Notes: generated from the sequence alone by a model not told the origin. Shown: positions 16,658 to 26,073, counted from the first letter of the stretch. The stretch: DNA of 64,000 bases from B18-G4 sp032250805 (GCA_032250805.1 JAVVEM010000010.1:34064-98063), one strand, 5' to 3'. Numbers and translations are program-made.

Positions 16658-18118
16658 TTAGTTTTTAATCACTTCTTTGTAGTGTTCATAACGCTCGAGG
16701 ATCTCTGCAACAAATTTATATGTTTCTTCACCACGGGCATAACCGTATTTGACCACCGAATCGCGATAGTATTGAGGATTGGATTTATTAAGGATATAGT
16801 AATCAACGTTGTTGGTCCAAACATTAGGGTCTTTGCCATGTTTTTCTGCCAGCCGGCGGGCATCGAAGATATGCGCTATCCCAACATTATAGGCAGCCAG
16901 AACAAAGCGCATGCGCTCATCAGGGTCCTCAATTTCGGGAGGCAATTGCCGGTCGAGGTAGCGTAAAAACCTGATTCCTGCCCGGATCTGCTCTGCCGGT
17001 GAAGAGGCTGTGTCTACGCCATAGGATTCGGCCGTAGCAGGCATCAGTTGCATAAGCCCGAAGGCACCTACCCATGATCTAACTTCGGGATGAAAGCGCG
17101 ACTCCTGGTATATCAATGATGCGATCAAACGCCAGTCAAGATCGTAAGCCATGCTCAACTCACGGATAATATCATCGTATTGCGAAATCTTACCTCCACC
17201 GATCGAATGATACTCGCTTTGAGCAATATTTACAGAGCGCGGATTATTGAAATACTTATTATAAATAAACCTTGAAGCAAGTGTTTTATTATAGTTGAGG
17301 ATCCAATTATTAATTGCAATTCTCAGGCTGTCATTCCCCGTCTTTACAGCCCAGGCAACATGTTGCGGAAAGCTTAGGGCTGTATTCACATCAATATTCG
17401 AATAATATTTCTGGTTTACTTTGGCAATATGCTCATCGGCAACTGTAAAGTCGATCTCGCCCTCAGCCACAGCAGTGATCAGTTGTTCAACCTCCCGCTC
17501 AGGATCTTTTTCAACATGGATGGAATCGCCAATCTCATTGGCAAGAATGGCAAGCCGGTTAGCAAAAACAGTTCCCTCCTGTACATGAACGGTCTTCCCG
17601 GCAAGTTCAAGAGGATTCCTGATCATATGCCCTTCAATTTCGTCCCAGGTGCGCATTTTTCGCCAGTTATCAGGTTTTCGTTGCACCAAAACCTGCTTGG
17701 TCTGGATTTGCGGGATCGTAAAATCAACCTTTTCTTTTCTGGCACTTGTAACTGTCAGTCCCATCGCCAGCACATCAACTTGTTCGTTGTTGAGCAAATC
17801 GAAAGCCCGGTCCATTTCGTTCACTACTACCAGTTTAAGATTTACGTCAAGGTGATCGGCAAATTGCTTCAGCATCTCAAACTGATAACCCATAGGTTCG
17901 CCCCGGTAAATGAAATAATTGGTTGAATTATAATCTGTTAAAGCTATCAGCGTATCACGGGCCAATACCCTGGCAAGACTGATGTCCATTCCCGACATTT
18001 TTTGTGCTTTTAGAATATCAGCCATCTTTTCATCATGTCCGTCGAGACAGGACGTTAAAGTTGTTACCAACATAATGATCAACAGGGTATTAACAAATAT
18101 TTTTTTTGATTTAATCAC
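16658..18118 (-). CDS. mltF: MltF-like lytic transglycosylase lipoprotein
   Basis: A periplasmic lipoprotein (lipobox LTSC, Cys24). A solute-binding protein family 3 domain at about residues 55-290 is joined to a C-terminal SLT domain at about 312-470. The catalytic glutamate is Glu339 in LIYQESRFHP, followed by GAFGLMQLMPATA. It cleaves peptidoglycan glycan strands to 1,6-anhydro products, and the N-terminal domain is thought to regulate activity by binding muropeptides. The start codon is GTG, and no better ATG precedes the signal sequence. Architecture and length match MltF of Bacteroidota. Confidence 0.92.
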   Translation of the reverse strand: MIKSKKIFVNTLLIIMLVTTLTSCLDGHDEKMADILKAQKMSGMDISLARVLARDTLIALTDYNSTNYFIYRGEPMGYQFEMLKQFADHLDVNLKLVVVNEMDRAFDLLNNEQVDVLAMGLTVTSARKEKVDFTIPQIQTKQVLVQRKPDNWRKMRTWDEIEGHMIRNPLELAGKTVHVQEGTVFANRLAILANEIGDSIHVEKDPEREVEQLITAVAEGEIDFTVADEHIAKVNQKYYSNIDVNTALSFPQHVAWAVKTGNDSLRIAINNWILNYNKTLASRFIYNKYFNNPRSVNIAQSEYHSIGGGKISQYDDIIRELSMAYDLDWRLIASLIYQESRFHPEVRSWVGAFGLMQLMPATAESYGVDTASSPAEQIRAGIRFLRYLDRQLPPEIEDPDERMRFVLAAYNVGIAHIFDARRLAEKHGKDPNVWTNNVDYYILNKSNPQYYRDSVVKYGYARGEETYKFVAEILERYEHYKEVIKN

Positions 18119-18409
18119 AGTTTAGCAGCCAAAATATATTCTAATGTAATAAAAATGTTCACAGATACATATATAACTTATCAACCAACCGGCAGATATT
18201 ATGCCATTATTAAACCAATTTATCACAAGGATGATCGTGCGGCCGGAGATAAAATCCAGTTCATCAGAACAGGTATTTAATCCCATTATGCATTGCATAT
18301 CATTCCTTTAAATAAATCCTGCGTCATATAACCTTCTGTAAGGGGAAATTGTTCACAGTGCTTATATACTACTGTTCCGGCCGCTGTTAATATTTTGATA
18401 AGAATGTTG
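18119..18409. other. intergenic region between the exporter operon and mltF
   Basis: A 291-bp AT-rich region, all minus-strand context. It must hold the end of the exporter transcript and the mltF promoter. A near-match to the -7 element (TATATTTTG, one base too long) lies 15-25 bp before the mltF start. I see no clear terminator hairpin and no gene. Confidence 0.5.
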
Positions 18410-19522
18410 TTAAGCAACTTTTCTGTATCGCCATACTGCCATTGAATTCAGCAGGATAGCCAGGATCAGTAAGGACACGAACTGCCTGATGATATCGCTG
18501 AATACAGAACCTTTAAGGAGCACCATACGCATTAGGTCGATAAAATAGGCAATCGGATTGGCCTTATTCAACCATTGTGCCCACTCCGGCATACTTTCGA
18601 CCGGGGTAAACAGGCCACTCATAAGAATAAAAATGATCATAAAGAAAAAGGTAAGGAACATAGCCTGTTGCTGGGTATTGGTCAGGGTGGAGATGAGCAG
18701 GCCTACGCCCAGGGCCACAAGCAGGTATACTCCCGCCATACCGAAAACAAGGCCAAGGTTTCCCAGCATCGGAACATCGAAAACAAGTTTAGCTATCGCC
18801 AGTCCGAAGGCCAGTTCGAAAAGTGCGATAATCCAGAAGGGGATCAATTTACCAATGATGAACTGGTATTTGCGGATGGGGGTAACATTGATCTGTTCTA
18901 TGGTACCGATCTCTTTTTCTCTCACTATATTTATGGCCGAAAGAAATGCGCTTATCACGGTTACGAGCAGAACCAGGATCCCGGGCACCATATAGGTAAA
19001 ATAATTCAGATCGGGATTATACCAGAATGCATTGCTGATATGAACAGGATCGGGAGCTTTTTTCAGGCCGAAGCGGTTTACAATCAATTCAACATTATAA
19101 TCCTTAATGATCGAAAGCGCATAGGCATTCATCAGGCTGGCAGCGCTTCCGTTAATCGCATTGGTTGTAATTTGCAAGGATCCTCTTTTTTCGGTAAGCA
19201 GGCTTTTTTCAAAACCATCAGGGATCTGCAATACCTGATGAGCATGATTTCTGATCAGGGCATCTTCACCATCCTTATAATGTGCTGTCAGCCCAACGAT
19301 AGTATAAAAAGGCGAGCCTTTGAATTTTGCAATTATTTCACGTGAAGCCTGGCTATTATCCTGATCAGCGACAAAAAGGTCAACATTTTTTATTTCAAAT
19401 GTTGCCGTAAAGGATAATACCAGCAACTGAAGCAAAGGAACTACAAAAATGATCGGCAACATGGTCTTGTCCCTGAAAATCTGGATAAATTCCTTTTGCA
19501 ATATATATCTTATCGTGCGCAT
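18410..19522 (-). CDS. ABC-2 type transporter permease
   Basis: A 370-residue permease with one N-terminal membrane segment (about 20-40), a large extracytoplasmic domain (about 45-170) and five or more C-terminal membrane segments. This is the YhhJ/YbhR-YbhS layout, and the motif REKEIGTIEQINVTP before the second membrane block is typical. It forms the channel with the other permease gene, which ends 3 bp upstream of its start. Last gene of the operon tetR-tolC-hlyD-DUF2147-ATPase-ATPase-permease-permease. It probably exports a drug or other hydrophobic compound. Confidence 0.9.
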   Translation of the reverse strand: MRTIRYILQKEFIQIFRDKTMLPIIFVVPLLQLLVLSFTATFEIKNVDLFVADQDNSQASREIIAKFKGSPFYTIVGLTAHYKDGEDALIRNHAHQVLQIPDGFEKSLLTEKRGSLQITTNAINGSAASLMNAYALSIIKDYNVELIVNRFGLKKAPDPVHISNAFWYNPDLNYFTYMVPGILVLLVTVISAFLSAINIVREKEIGTIEQINVTPIRKYQFIIGKLIPFWIIALFELAFGLAIAKLVFDVPMLGNLGLVFGMAGVYLLVALGVGLLISTLTNTQQQAMFLTFFFMIIFILMSGLFTPVESMPEWAQWLNKANPIAYFIDLMRMVLLKGSVFSDIIRQFVSLLILAILLNSMAVWRYRKVA

Positions 19523-19525
19523 GTT

Positions 19526-20623
19526 TTATTCCAATCGTAGCTTAAACTTTTTAACACTTAATGCGATAAATATCATCGTCATTCCGGCAATGATCAATGT
19601 TTCCTGCCAGATATAAGCCATGCCCACACCTTTCAGCATAATATCCTTTATAATGATGATAAACCATTTGGTAGGCATAGCGTGGCATATCCACTGAAGC
19701 ACCACCGGCATATTTTCGATCGGGTAAATAAATCCTGACAGCAATATGGAAGGAAGCATCAAAGCAAACATAGAGATCATCATGGCAACTTGTTGGGTTT
19801 TTGCCACTGTAGAAATAAATATTCCAAGTGCCAGGGCCATGACAATAAACAGCAGGCTCTCGGCAAGCAACAGTATCAGGCTCCCTTCTATGGGCATTTT
19901 AAAAACAAAAAAAGCGAGAAGCAAAATAGTGATCGCATTGATAAATGAAAGCACCACATAAGGAACAACCTTGCCAATAATGATCTGTAAAGGTTTCAGG
20001 GGCGAAACCAATAAGACTTCCATGGTTCCCATTTCTTTTTCCCTTGCAATGGATATAGAGGTCATCATGGCCGAGACCAGCATAAGTAAAATAGTAATGG
20101 TTCCTGGCACAAACATGAACACACTTTTTAAGCCCGGATTAAACAGCATTTTATATTCGGTGGTGATCTCTACCGGCAAACTTTGTCCACCCATTTTATC
20201 CAGCATATAATTCCTGATAATTCCGGTAGTATAATTCAATAAGAGATTGGCCATATTCGGGTCGGAAGCATCGGTAATGATGTGTACTAAAGCATTTTGC
20301 TCTTTTTCCATCTGCCTGGCAAAATTGGGACCGAAAATGATCACTTCTTTCACCTCCCCGGCTTTAAATACCGATTCGATCTGGTCTTCACTATCCAGAT
20401 AGCGGCTCAATATAAAATATTCTGAAGACAGTATCTTGTTGCTAAGTTCGAGGCTTACATTATCTTTCGAATAATCCAGAATAGCGATCTTTGCATCTTT
20501 TATCTCCATCGTAATCGCAAATCCGAATATCAGCACCAGTACAACCGGCATTCCAAACAGAATAACCATGGTACGGACATCCCTGAAGATGTGATAGAAT
20601 TCTTTTATGATGAAACCCTTCAT
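19526..20623 (-). CDS. ABC-2 type transporter permease
   Basis: A 365-residue paralogue of the following permease with the same layout: an N-terminal membrane segment, an external domain of about 130 residues, REKEMGTMEVLLVSP, then the C-terminal membrane block. The two probably form a heterodimer, as YbhS and YbhR are thought to do. Its ATG (20623) lies only 5 bp from a TATCAGGTA repeat that borders the four-helix-bundle gene. The normal link to the ATPase genes is therefore interrupted by about 440 bp. Confidence 0.9.
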   Translation of the reverse strand: MKGFIIKEFYHIFRDVRTMVILFGMPVVLVLIFGFAITMEIKDAKIAILDYSKDNVSLELSNKILSSEYFILSRYLDSEDQIESVFKAGEVKEVIIFGPNFARQMEKEQNALVHIITDASDPNMANLLLNYTTGIIRNYMLDKMGGQSLPVEITTEYKMLFNPGLKSVFMFVPGTITILLMLVSAMMTSISIAREKEMGTMEVLLVSPLKPLQIIIGKVVPYVVLSFINAITILLLAFFVFKMPIEGSLILLLAESLLFIVMALALGIFISTVAKTQQVAMMISMFALMLPSILLSGFIYPIENMPVVLQWICHAMPTKWFIIIIKDIMLKGVGMAYIWQETLIIAGMTMIFIALSVKKFKLRLE

Positions 20624-20628
20624 AATTT

Positions 20629-20656
20629 CGTATCAGGTAATATGTATCAGGTACTG
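20629..20656. repeat. left repeat of the four-helix-bundle insertion
   Basis: TATCAGGTA occurs twice, at 20631-20639 and 20645-20653. It is the reverse complement of TACCTGATA, which in variant form opens the repeat at 21039-21057 and, exactly, the solo copy at 48120-48138. The block lies between the permease start and the end of the four-helix-bundle gene. Confidence 0.55.
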
Positions 20657-21003
20657 CGTAATGATTGTTGCAGGCGGAATAACATTTTCTGAATCCTGTT
20701 CAATTTGCATACAATTTGTTCAAAATCCTCCTCTGCCAGGAATAAAAGCCGTTTTGAGATCACCAATTGTGTTTCCAGTTCATTGCATGAACCGGAGGCT
20801 ATTGAAATAAATCGGCTGAAATCTCCATTAGTGCTTTTTCCAGCTCCTTCAGCAATATTTGAAGGAATAGAAACCACTGACCTTCTGATCTGGCTAACTA
20901 TGCCAAAATGTTCCCTCCGGGGAAAATGATCCGTTAACTTATAGATTTCTTCTACCATATCAACTGAAAGTTTCCAAACATCTAACTCTTTAAATCTGTG
21001 CAT
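20647..21003 (-). CDS. four-helix bundle protein (S23/IVP family)
   Basis: A 118-residue protein of the four-helix-bundle family first found as the product of 23S rRNA intervening sequences. Diagnostic stretches are FKELDVWKLSVDMV at the start, SQIRRSVVSIPSNIAEG in the middle and ELETQLVISKRL later. I take the ATG at 21003 because MHRFKELDVW is the usual family start. Eleven more in-frame codons upstream fall in repeat sequence. It is not in rRNA here but sits between the ABC ATPase and permease genes of an exporter operon, flanked by short repeats, and so looks like an inserted cassette. Its function is unknown. Confidence 0.88.
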   Translation of the reverse strand: MHRFKELDVWKLSVDMVEEIYKLTDHFPRREHFGIVSQIRRSVVSIPSNIAEGAGKSTNGDFSRFISIASGSCNELETQLVISKRLLFLAEEDFEQIVCKLNRIQKMLFRLQQSLRST

Positions 21004-21057
21004 AGTAATAAGTATTAAATGAATTACGTTGTACATACTACCTAATACTTAGTACCA
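21003..21057. repeat. right repeat of the four-helix-bundle insertion (inverted pair)
   Basis: TACCTAATACTTAGTACCA (21039-21057) faces an imperfect inverted copy AGTAATAAGTATTAAAT at about 21004-21020, so the leader of the four-helix-bundle gene can fold into a long hairpin. The same 19-mer with one change (TACCTGATACTTAGTACCA) stands alone at 48120-48138. Confidence 0.6.
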
Positions 21058-21063
21058 ATTTTA

Positions 21064-21801
21064 TCATTTTGTCCCCCTGGCCAGCTGAATAAAAACCTCT
21101 TCCATGCTGCCGGCATGGTATTTAATTTTGAGGTTTTCCGGTGTATCGAGGGCTTCTATCCTCCCGTCGACCATGATGGATACCCGCTGGCAGTATTCAG
21201 CTTCATCCATATAGTGTGTGGTAACAAATACGGTTGTTCCTGCCTGAGCTGCATCATAGATCATTTCCCAGAATTGTCGTCTTGTAATGGGATCGACCCC
21301 TCCTGTGGGTTCATCCAGAAAGATGATCCCGGGATCATGCATCATGGCCACCGAGAAAGCCAGTTTTTGTTTCCACCCGAGTGGCAGGGAACGGATCACA
21401 GTGTTCAGTTCGCCCTGCAGCCCGAGTTTTTGTAAAAAATAGTTGGTTCTTTCGCGGATTGGTTTTGCCCGCATACCATATATTCCCCCATAAAAACGAA
21501 AATTCTCCCTAACGGTCATGTCTTCATATAAAGAAAACTTCTGGCTCATATAGCCAATGTTCCTTTTAACATTATCCGACTGCCGGTATACATCAAAGCC
21601 TGCCACTTCAATTTTTCCTGATGTGGGCAGCAGCAATCCGCATAAGATCCTGATAGCGGTTGTTTTTCCGGCGCCATTAGCACCAAGGAAGCCAAATATC
21701 TCGCCCTGGCTCACATTAAACGTCAGATTATCATTCGCAACAAAATTCCCGAATTTTTTTGTGAGTTTTTCTACCTTGATAATATGTTGCTGGTCATTCA
21801 T
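21064..21801 (-). CDS. ABC transporter ATP-binding protein
   Basis: A 245-residue nucleotide-binding subunit. The Walker A is GANGAGKTT and the Walker B is IIFLDEPTGGVDP. The signature position reads LPLGWKQKL in place of LSGGQ, as in the C-terminal half of YbhF-type proteins. It starts 1 bp after the stop of the first ATPase gene, so translation is probably coupled. With that protein it corresponds to the two halves of E. coli YbhF, here as separate polypeptides. Confidence 0.93.
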   Translation of the reverse strand: MNDQQHIIKVEKLTKKFGNFVANDNLTFNVSQGEIFGFLGANGAGKTTAIRILCGLLLPTSGKIEVAGFDVYRQSDNVKRNIGYMSQKFSLYEDMTVRENFRFYGGIYGMRAKPIRERTNYFLQKLGLQGELNTVIRSLPLGWKQKLAFSVAMMHDPGIIFLDEPTGGVDPITRRQFWEMIYDAAQAGTTVFVTTHYMDEAEYCQRVSIMVDGRIEALDTPENLKIKYHAGSMEEVFIQLARGTK

Positions 21802-21802
21802 C

Positions 21803-22720
21803 CTACCTTTTTCTCATCAGTTCCATAAAACAATCTTCAATACCGGGGTCGATCATGCTTATTTTAATTTTTTCATGTCCCTTAGCGGCCAGATCTTTTT
21901 TTAATTCGGCTGTGTTCATTTTCTGTTCTAAAGTTGTATAATGAACCCCGGCACCAAACCTGTATGCTGAGTTGCACCCATCGAACGACCTCAGGTCATC
22001 AACCAGGTCAAACATGTTATCTGTATGGATCTCAGCCAGGGGTTTATCAAAGCCGTCAATGATGCGGCCGGGAGTGTCGATGCTCAGGATCTCACCATCC
22101 TGCATGAGAGCCACCCTGTCGCAAAGCGATGCTTCATCCATGTATGGCGTTGAAACAACGATGGTGATGCCCCATTCTTTGAGGCGCTTGAGCATTTCCC
22201 AGAATTCCTTGCGTGAAACGGCATCAACACCGGTTGTGGGCTCATCCAGAAACAGAACAAGTGGTTTATGAATGAGAGCACATGATAGCGCCAGTTTTTG
22301 TTTCATTCCGCCGCTAAGCCTACCGGCAAGTCGCGTTTTAAAAGGTTCGATCTGCTTGTAGATATCCTCAATGAGATAATAGTTTTCACTGATGGTGGTA
22401 TTAAAACTGCCGGCGAAGAATTTCAGGTTTTCTTCAACCGACAGATCCTGGTACAAGGAAAAACGCCCGGGCATATACCCCACGATCTTCCTTATCTTTT
22501 TATAATCCCTGACAACATCAAAGCCTTCAACACTTACCTTCCCTTTACCCGGAAGCAACAGGGTTACCATTATCCTGAAAAGGGTTGTTTTTCCAGCACC
22601 ATCAGGGCCTATACACCCAAATATCTCTCCCTTCTCCACATGAAAGGAAATATCACTGATGGCAGATACTTTACCATAGGATTTTGAAAGAGAATCGACG
22701 ATAACTGAAGATTGGTTCAT
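21803..22720 (-). CDS. ABC transporter ATP-binding protein
   Basis: A 305-residue ATPase subunit: Walker A GPDGAGKTT, canonical signature RLSGGMKQKL, Walker B VLFLDEPTTGVD. A C-terminal extension of about 85 residues (from about 220) is usual for exporters of the YbhF group. It probably pairs with the adjacent ATPase as an asymmetric dimer driving the two ABC-2 permeases. It follows the DUF2147 gene by 41 bp. Confidence 0.93.
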   Translation of the reverse strand: MNQSSVIVDSLSKSYGKVSAISDISFHVEKGEIFGCIGPDGAGKTTLFRIMVTLLLPGKGKVSVEGFDVVRDYKKIRKIVGYMPGRFSLYQDLSVEENLKFFAGSFNTTISENYYLIEDIYKQIEPFKTRLAGRLSGGMKQKLALSCALIHKPLVLFLDEPTTGVDAVSRKEFWEMLKRLKEWGITIVVSTPYMDEASLCDRVALMQDGEILSIDTPGRIIDGFDKPLAEIHTDNMFDLVDDLRSFDGCNSAYRFGAGVHYTTLEQKMNTAELKKDLAAKGHEKIKISMIDPGIEDCFMELMRKR

Positions 22721-22761
22721 AACATGCAGGGGGATACAGTTTTCCGGTATTTGAAAAAATA

Positions 22762-23220
22762 CTATTCCTTGACCCTAGTCCAGTAGGTGGTTTTCCCGAT
22801 TAGCGAAACGCCAATATACCCTCTGATTTTAAGCAGGTTGTAATCTTTCATCACGATATAACAACTATAGGTTTTCCCGCTTTTGGGATCATAGATATCT
22901 CCTTCGTCCCATTCATTGTCACCGTCCCATTCAAAATCAGTGAGCAGTTTTATCCCGAGCGAAGGACGGGTTTGCAGTTCAGGGTCGGGATTATGTTTAT
23001 CGAGTTTTGGTTTGCCTGTTTCTTCATCGATCGGAAATTTGAGCCAGATGATCTTGCCAAAATAGAGATCACCTTCCTTGTAAACCTCAATGTGGGCATC
23101 TTCATCCTCATTTAGCCATACACCCAGGATATCATCCTTTTTAAATTCCTGTGCAATAAGGGTTCCTGAGATAAATATACCTGCAGCAACGAACATGAGG
23201 GCAATACTTAGCTTTTTCAT
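22762..23220 (-). CDS. DUF2147 secreted protein
   Basis: A 152-residue exported protein. A signal peptide (to about residue 23, ending TLIAQ) precedes a DUF2147 domain opening with DDILGVWLNEDEDAHIEVY, with the typical KSGKTYSCYI and LKIRGYIGVSLIG stretches. The family is a small periplasmic beta barrel of unknown function. Its place inside the exporter operon, between the HlyD and ATPase genes, suggests the export system recruited it. Spacing to both sides is 41-45 bp. Confidence 0.85.
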   Translation of the reverse strand: MKKLSIALMFVAAGIFISGTLIAQEFKKDDILGVWLNEDEDAHIEVYKEGDLYFGKIIWLKFPIDEETGKPKLDKHNPDPELQTRPSLGIKLLTDFEWDGDNEWDEGDIYDPKSGKTYSCYIVMKDYNLLKIRGYIGVSLIGKTTYWTRVKE

Positions 23221-23265
23221 AATTTTTTTGAGTTAGTTCATAATCATTATCTGGTCTAAGATACT

Positions 23266-24141
23266 TTAAAAATAAATTTCGCCCGGCATACCGATCTTTA
23301 ATGATCCATCATTCATTACACGTACCTTTACGGCATATACCAGGTTTACCCTTTCTTCCTTTGTTTGAATGGTTTTCGGGGTAAATTCGGCAGTTGAAGA
23401 TATCCATGAAACGACACCTTCCAGGCTCCTGTTCTTTGTTTTTGTATCATCAATCTGAACCTCAACCCTTTGCCCGATCTTAATGTGCGGCAACTGCATG
23501 CCACTTACATACACCTTTAATTTCATCACAGTCATATCAGCAAGTTTAAATAAAGGCTTTCCGGCTGCGACAACTTCTCCTTTTTCAGCATATTTTGTTA
23601 ATACTGTTCCGGATACAGTTGTGACAATTTCGCATTTTGATATTGCTTCATTCACCTGGCTAAGCTGTGCATCAAGCGTTTCGACCTCCGCCATGATCTT
23701 CTGCTTTTGTGATTGAGTAGCGGCCAGCTGGGCCTCCACCAGGTCGATGGCTCCATTGATATCATCGAGTTGCTTTTTTGTAGCAGCTCCTTCGCGGTAT
23801 AGATTTTCAATCCTCTGCTTGTCGACGCCAAGGTTTTTCTTTTGCTGAAGATGAACTTTTAACTGGGCATCGATCGTGTTAAGACCTGTTTTTACAGCCT
23901 CGATTGATCTGTACAATTGCTGCTTTTTCAGGTGCAGGTCAGTAGTATCGATCAATCCAACCCTGGCTGCCTGTTGCACTACATCACCTTCTTCAATATC
24001 GAGCTGCAGGATCTCACCTTGTCCCATAGCCGAGATCACGATTTCTGTAGCTTCAAAATTCCCGTAAGCATCGGCCTTATCATTATTGTTGATACATGCC
24101 GATAACATAGCCAAAAATGCGATATACAATATTTTTTTCAT
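23266..24141 (-). CDS. HlyD-family periplasmic adaptor (membrane fusion protein)
   Basis: A 291-residue lipoprotein-type adaptor (signal ending MLSACINNN). The order is: a biotinyl-lipoyl-like half near residue 30-60 (MGQGEILQLDIEEGDVV), a long coiled coil at about 70-165, the second lipoyl half (ISKCEIVTTVSGTVL) and a beta-barrel domain ending MPGEIYF. It bridges the ABC-2 permeases and the TolC-like outer-membrane channel, which is encoded 10 bp upstream. Closest in design to E. coli YbhG. Confidence 0.92.
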   Translation of the reverse strand: MKKILYIAFLAMLSACINNNDKADAYGNFEATEIVISAMGQGEILQLDIEEGDVVQQAARVGLIDTTDLHLKKQQLYRSIEAVKTGLNTIDAQLKVHLQQKKNLGVDKQRIENLYREGAATKKQLDDINGAIDLVEAQLAATQSQKQKIMAEVETLDAQLSQVNEAISKCEIVTTVSGTVLTKYAEKGEVVAAGKPLFKLADMTVMKLKVYVSGMQLPHIKIGQRVEVQIDDTKTKNRSLEGVVSWISSTAEFTPKTIQTKEERVNLVYAVKVRVMNDGSLKIGMPGEIYF

Positions 24142-24151
24142 GTTGTAAGGT

Positions 24152-25465
24152 TTATAATATACCCAGTGTAGTTAAATAATCAATTCTTGCTTTTTCGAGC
24201 TTTACCTTATGTATTTCAAGGTTCAGTAAGGCCTGAGCCTGCTCATTCAGCCTGCTCACATAGTCGGAAGGAGTGATCACCCCGTTGTCCAGTTGCGAAG
24301 AAGCCGTTTGTGCAATATTTTTCCGCAGGGCAATGACCTCCTTGTCTCTGCTTATCAATTGCTCATATTTTCGGATATCAGCCTGGTGCTGATCAAGGCT
24401 CATGGTTAAATTTTTACCAAATGCCTGCCTGTTCCTGTCAACAATATCCTGGCGTAAACCCAATATCTGCTTATCTTTTTTATTCTGGTTCCAGTTCCAG
24501 ATTTTCCAGTTCAGCCTTGCACCCACGATATAATATGGGGTCCATTTATTTTCGAGGAAATTCAGTCCGGGATTTCCATATCCAAGCTGGCCAAATCCCG
24601 ATAAACGGGGCATCCATGTGCTGCTGATGAGGCCTTTGCTTTCTTCCAGCATCAAGCGCTGGGTATCAAATAACTGCAATTCGGGCCTGGCCGGATCGAT
24701 GACCTTGCCTGTGATATTGTTAACAGGAAGCCTGAGCACGATATCCGATGGCAGTTCAATAGAAATAAGTTTTCCCAATATTCTGACAAATGCATCTTTC
24801 TGTATCTCCGTTTCATTGATCTGCTGCTCAATCCTGATGATCTCCGCTCTGAGTACATCCGCATCGGCCTGCAGCGCTACCCCATTCTTAAGGGCTACCT
24901 GTAAATCGTCCAGCTTTGTATTGAGTTCATTCAGGAGCACTGCAAGAAGTTTTTTGTTTTCCTGCATAATAATAATACTGAAATACACCTGGTTGATGTT
25001 TTCTTTCAGTTTATGCATTTCCACTTCTACCTGCTGTTTTTCAATTTCGTAGGAGGCCTGGTCAACTTTTTTCTGTTTTCCCGTAATACCGCCATCATAT
25101 ATCACCTGGTAAATATCCATGGTAAACTTATACTGATCATTGGAGGGCACAGGCGTTTCGGGCGAAGCCGGCGTAAACTGCATATCAATGGGTGGCGGAA
25201 TATAAAAAGGCGGAATTTCGACATCCACTTTTGTTACATCAGATTGATAAGTGGCCTGCCCGTTGAGCTGTACCTGCGGCAGGTAATTTGTATTCAGCCG
25301 CTTTTGCCTGATCTCGCTGGCAGCCGATAAAAGATCTGAGTTCCCTGAAGTTGGAAAGCTTTTAAGGGCAAGTTCATGGCATGCATACAGGCTGAGCGTA
25401 TCAGGCATCTGCCCGTATACGATGCCTGTTGTAAGGGCCGCGAAAACCAAAATAAATTTTTTCAT
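24152..25465 (-). CDS. TolC-family outer membrane efflux protein
   Basis: A 437-residue outer-membrane channel with a signal peptide (ending GIVYGQ) and the two repeated OEP halves with long helical stretches. Typical pieces are LALKSFPTSGN near the start and LNEQAQALLNLEIHKVKLEKA-like helices at the end. It supplies the exit duct for the exporter. Its start overlaps the tetR stop by 4 bp, indicating translational coupling and control by the same regulator. Confidence 0.92.
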   Translation of the reverse strand: MKKFILVFAALTTGIVYGQMPDTLSLYACHELALKSFPTSGNSDLLSAASEIRQKRLNTNYLPQVQLNGQATYQSDVTKVDVEIPPFYIPPPIDMQFTPASPETPVPSNDQYKFTMDIYQVIYDGGITGKQKKVDQASYEIEKQQVEVEMHKLKENINQVYFSIIIMQENKKLLAVLLNELNTKLDDLQVALKNGVALQADADVLRAEIIRIEQQINETEIQKDAFVRILGKLISIELPSDIVLRLPVNNITGKVIDPARPELQLFDTQRLMLEESKGLISSTWMPRLSGFGQLGYGNPGLNFLENKWTPYYIVGARLNWKIWNWNQNKKDKQILGLRQDIVDRNRQAFGKNLTMSLDQHQADIRKYEQLISRDKEVIALRKNIAQTASSQLDNGVITPSDYVSRLNEQAQALLNLEIHKVKLEKARIDYLTTLGIL

Positions 25466-26073
25466 GCGATATTCATTGCATTAATAAATAATTCAGGAAT
25501 TTCCTTTTTCCGTCTCAATATGAAATTATGGTATGCCTCTTTGTCATTGTCGAACAACATCTGTTGAATGAGTGGCCTGGCAACGAAGGGGAATACACAA
25601 AGACCTATAAGATTTATAAAGAATTGTCGGGGATCGTCCATTTTGATCCCCTCTTTTTCCATGGCGATTTTAATGTTCTTTATCATGAGGCCCGGATCTA
25701 TTCCGGCTCCCCTGATCAGTTCGCCAAGATGCTGTGGGTTTTTACTCAATTCCTGCATCACGAATAAAGGGATCAGTGGTTGCTTCAAAAAAACATCCAT
25801 ATACCGGTCGACAAATGCATATATCTTCTCTTTCAACGTCATATCCGACATAAATATCACCCCAAGATGTGGAATAAACTGGCTGAATGCTTTTGAAAAT
25901 ATCTGCCCAAAAAGACGTTCTTTGGTCCGGTAATAATAATGTAAGAGCGATTTATGTATCCCAGCCACATCAGCGATCATCTGCATGCTCGTACCATCAA
26001 AGCCATGCTCCATAAATACTTCGCGTGCAACCTCCAGTATATGCTCTTCTGTATTGATATGCTTTTTTGCCAT
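25462..26073 (-). CDS. TetR/AcrR family transcriptional regulator
   Basis: A 203-residue repressor-type regulator. The N-terminal helix-turn-helix is within residues 8-55 (ILEVAREVFMEHGFDGTSMQ then IADVAGIHKSLLHYYYRTKE), followed by a ligand-binding helical domain. It heads the exporter operon that it probably autoregulates, as CecR does for ybhG-ybhFSR. The leader between promoter and ATG carries three tandem 13-bp repeats that could be its operator. Confidence 0.92.
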   Translation of the reverse strand: MAKKHINTEEHILEVAREVFMEHGFDGTSMQMIADVAGIHKSLLHYYYRTKERLFGQIFSKAFSQFIPHLGVIFMSDMTLKEKIYAFVDRYMDVFLKQPLIPLFVMQELSKNPQHLGELIRGAGIDPGLMIKNIKIAMEKEGIKMDDPRQFFINLIGLCVFPFVARPLIQQMLFDNDKEAYHNFILRRKKEIPELFINAMNIA

